21,876 bases of DNA from Candidatus Nanohaloarchaea archaeon (GTDB lineage: Archaea > EX4484-52 > DAOVKX01): positions 1 through 21,876 of the forward strand of contig DAOVKX010000008.1 of assembly GCA_030631505.1 (NCBI GenBank), given 5' to 3'. Below, one piece after another: positions 20,966-21,876 of this stretch. Below the pieces are notes generated by a model that did no database searches, was not told where the DNA came from, and saw only the letters and a list, made by a program, of their open reading frames with translations. A program made the translations under genes and the position numbers. Position 1 is the stretch's first letter; each line of letters begins with the position of its first letter.

Positions 20966-21876
20966 ATGGTTAAACGAACAGCAAAAAAAACATCTCTGAA
21001 AAAAGCTAATCTTTCTAGAAAAAAACCTGTTAAAGCTTCAAAAAAGCCAGTTAAAAAAACAATCAGCAGGAAAAAAGAAACTCAGGAGAAGAAGCCAAAA
21101 AAAGAACTGCAGAAAGAAAGCAGGGAAAAGCGGCTTAAACTTGCACAGAAATTTGCAAAAAAACTGGTAAAAGAATTCAAGAAAAGCATGAAAGCTGTTG
21201 TGGTCTATGGTTCTGTTGCCAAAGGAACGCACAAGGAACACAGCGACATAGATATTTTTGTTATAATTGATGATACTAAATTCAGGAAAGAGATACCTGA
21301 AGAGGTCAAGGAAAAAATTGACTTGGAACTGAGAAAAATAGCCAAGGATATTGATGAAAACATAACGCTTCAGGCATGGATGTTTTTGACCAAGTTCTGG
21401 GAGAGCGTAAGGGCTGTTGAGCCATTGGTTATGGAAGTGCTGCGTTCTGGTGTTCCTGTTTTTGATGTTGGTGTATTTATGCCGGCAAAGAGGATGCTCC
21501 AGAGAGGCTCTATACCAACAACAAGGGAAGCTGTTGACAGAAAGATTCATTCTGCGCCCGAATTTGTTAAATATGCCGGCTTCAGGATGCAGTCTGCAGC
21601 GCATTATCTTGAGCAGGCAATGGCTGCGGCAGGACAGGCGCCGCTCATGTTTATAGGTAAAGTGCCTCCTGCAAAAGAAGACGTCCCGAAAACACTTGAC
21701 AAATATTTTGTCAGGGAGGGTCTGCTGGAAAAAAAATACGTCACTTACGGAATCAAGCTTCACAAATTTGAAAAAACACTGGAAAAAAACAAGGATAAAA
21801 AAAGAATAAAGAACATTGGCGCTAAAATAGATGAGCACATAGAAATGGCAGACGAGTTTGTCGAAAGAATGGCGCG
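20966..21876 (+). CDS. Nucleotidyltransferase (MNT-type) with lysine-rich N-terminus and helical, possibly HEPN-like C-terminus; incomplete
   Basis: An open frame of at least 303 codons that runs off the window without a stop. Residues 1-57 are extremely basic (RTAKKTSLKKANLSRKKPVK and beyond), like a histone H1 tail, and likely bind nucleic acid. A minimal Pol-beta-fold nucleotidyltransferase follows, with YGSVAKGTHKEHSDIDIFVI at 81-100, where D94 and D96 should bind the metal; a third acid is not obvious in the following strand (ENITLQAW). From about residue 195 a helical domain begins with FRMQSAAHYLEQAMAAAGQA, resembling HEPN or substrate-binding helices that often accompany such transferases; Rx5H (R207, H213) is present. 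An in-frame ATG 17 codons upstream (20915) is a possible earlier start. Such proteins can act as MNT-HEPN toxin-antitoxin pairs or as RNA or small-molecule nucleotidyltransferases. Confidence 0.8.
   Translation, partial: MVKRTAKKTSLKKANLSRKKPVKASKKPVKKTISRKKETQEKKPKKELQKESREKRLKLAQKFAKKLVKEFKKSMKAVVVYGSVAKGTHKEHSDIDIFVIIDDTKFRKEIPEEVKEKIDLELRKIAKDIDENITLQAWMFLTKFWESVRAVEPLVMEVLRSGVPVFDVGVFMPAKRMLQRGSIPTTREAVDRKIHSAPEFVKYAGFRMQSAAHYLEQAMAAAGQAPLMFIGKVPPAKEDVPKTLDKYFVREGLLEKKYVTYGIKLHKFEKTLEKNKDKKRIKNIGAKIDEHIEMADEFVERMA

Noticed and set aside
21038..21838. A 266-codon open frame on the minus strand, rich in Phe and Ser
   Set aside because: It is the exact antisense of the lysine-rich nucleotidyltransferase gene; AAA/AAG codons read backward give long Phe/Leu frames. 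It has no ribosome site or family motif.

Overview
The window reads as a piece of an archaeal chromosome, A+T-rich by eye. Archaeal marks are class III (prepilin peptidase type) pilin leaders, an archaeal-type AspRS, an archaeal RNase HII, a DUF2070 membrane protein, an XPD/Rad3-like helicase, and many starts placed 20-30 nt after a TATA box with no Shine-Dalgarno (leaderless transcripts), mixed with GGTG-type ribosome sites inside operons. The split pilus platform, the small coiled-coil and membrane proteins and the unusual AspRS would suit a DPANN-type lineage, but that placement is inference.

Positions 1-6990, nearly all on the minus strand, are a type IV pilus-like surface-filament locus in three transcription units. 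A coiled-coil protein plus a two-helix membrane protein (6736 to 5987) come first. A 51-residue membrane peptide plus the probable major pilin (5913 to 5100) follow and end in a hairpin terminator. Then comes a tight five-gene operon (4963 to 107) of two pilin-like or FlaF/FlaG-like proteins, a FlaI/PilB-type ATPase and two separate T2SF platform proteins. The pilin carries a tandem cysteine-tryptophan module.

Positions 6990-9390 hold a hairpin-rich stretch, a 22-codon acidic ORF with a near-ideal Shine-Dalgarno, a 50-residue secreted or membrane peptide and a DUF2070 protein. Positions 9503-11913 are a minus-strand operon: RNase HII, small membrane protein, AspRS, two-cluster ferredoxin. The AspRS has His and Pro at the two positions that mark non-discriminating enzymes, so the cell probably makes Asn-tRNA by amidation. 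Next come an unrecognised 134-residue protein and a histone-deacetylase-fold enzyme (12490-13335).

Positions 13340-13640 are a divergent spacer with a cluster of inverted repeats. It is followed on the plus strand by the XPD-like helicase, then a region of repeats and gene remnants (15490-16850), a small unknown protein, an HD-domain hydrolase, a small membrane protein and a cytosolic AttH/CrtC-like lipocalin-fold protein. The right end has a proline-rich coiled-coil protein (minus), a 624-residue endonuclease IV-like TIM barrel with a very large insertion (plus), and an incomplete nucleotidyltransferase with a lysine-rich tail that runs off the window. No tRNA, rRNA, CRISPR array or transposase was seen.
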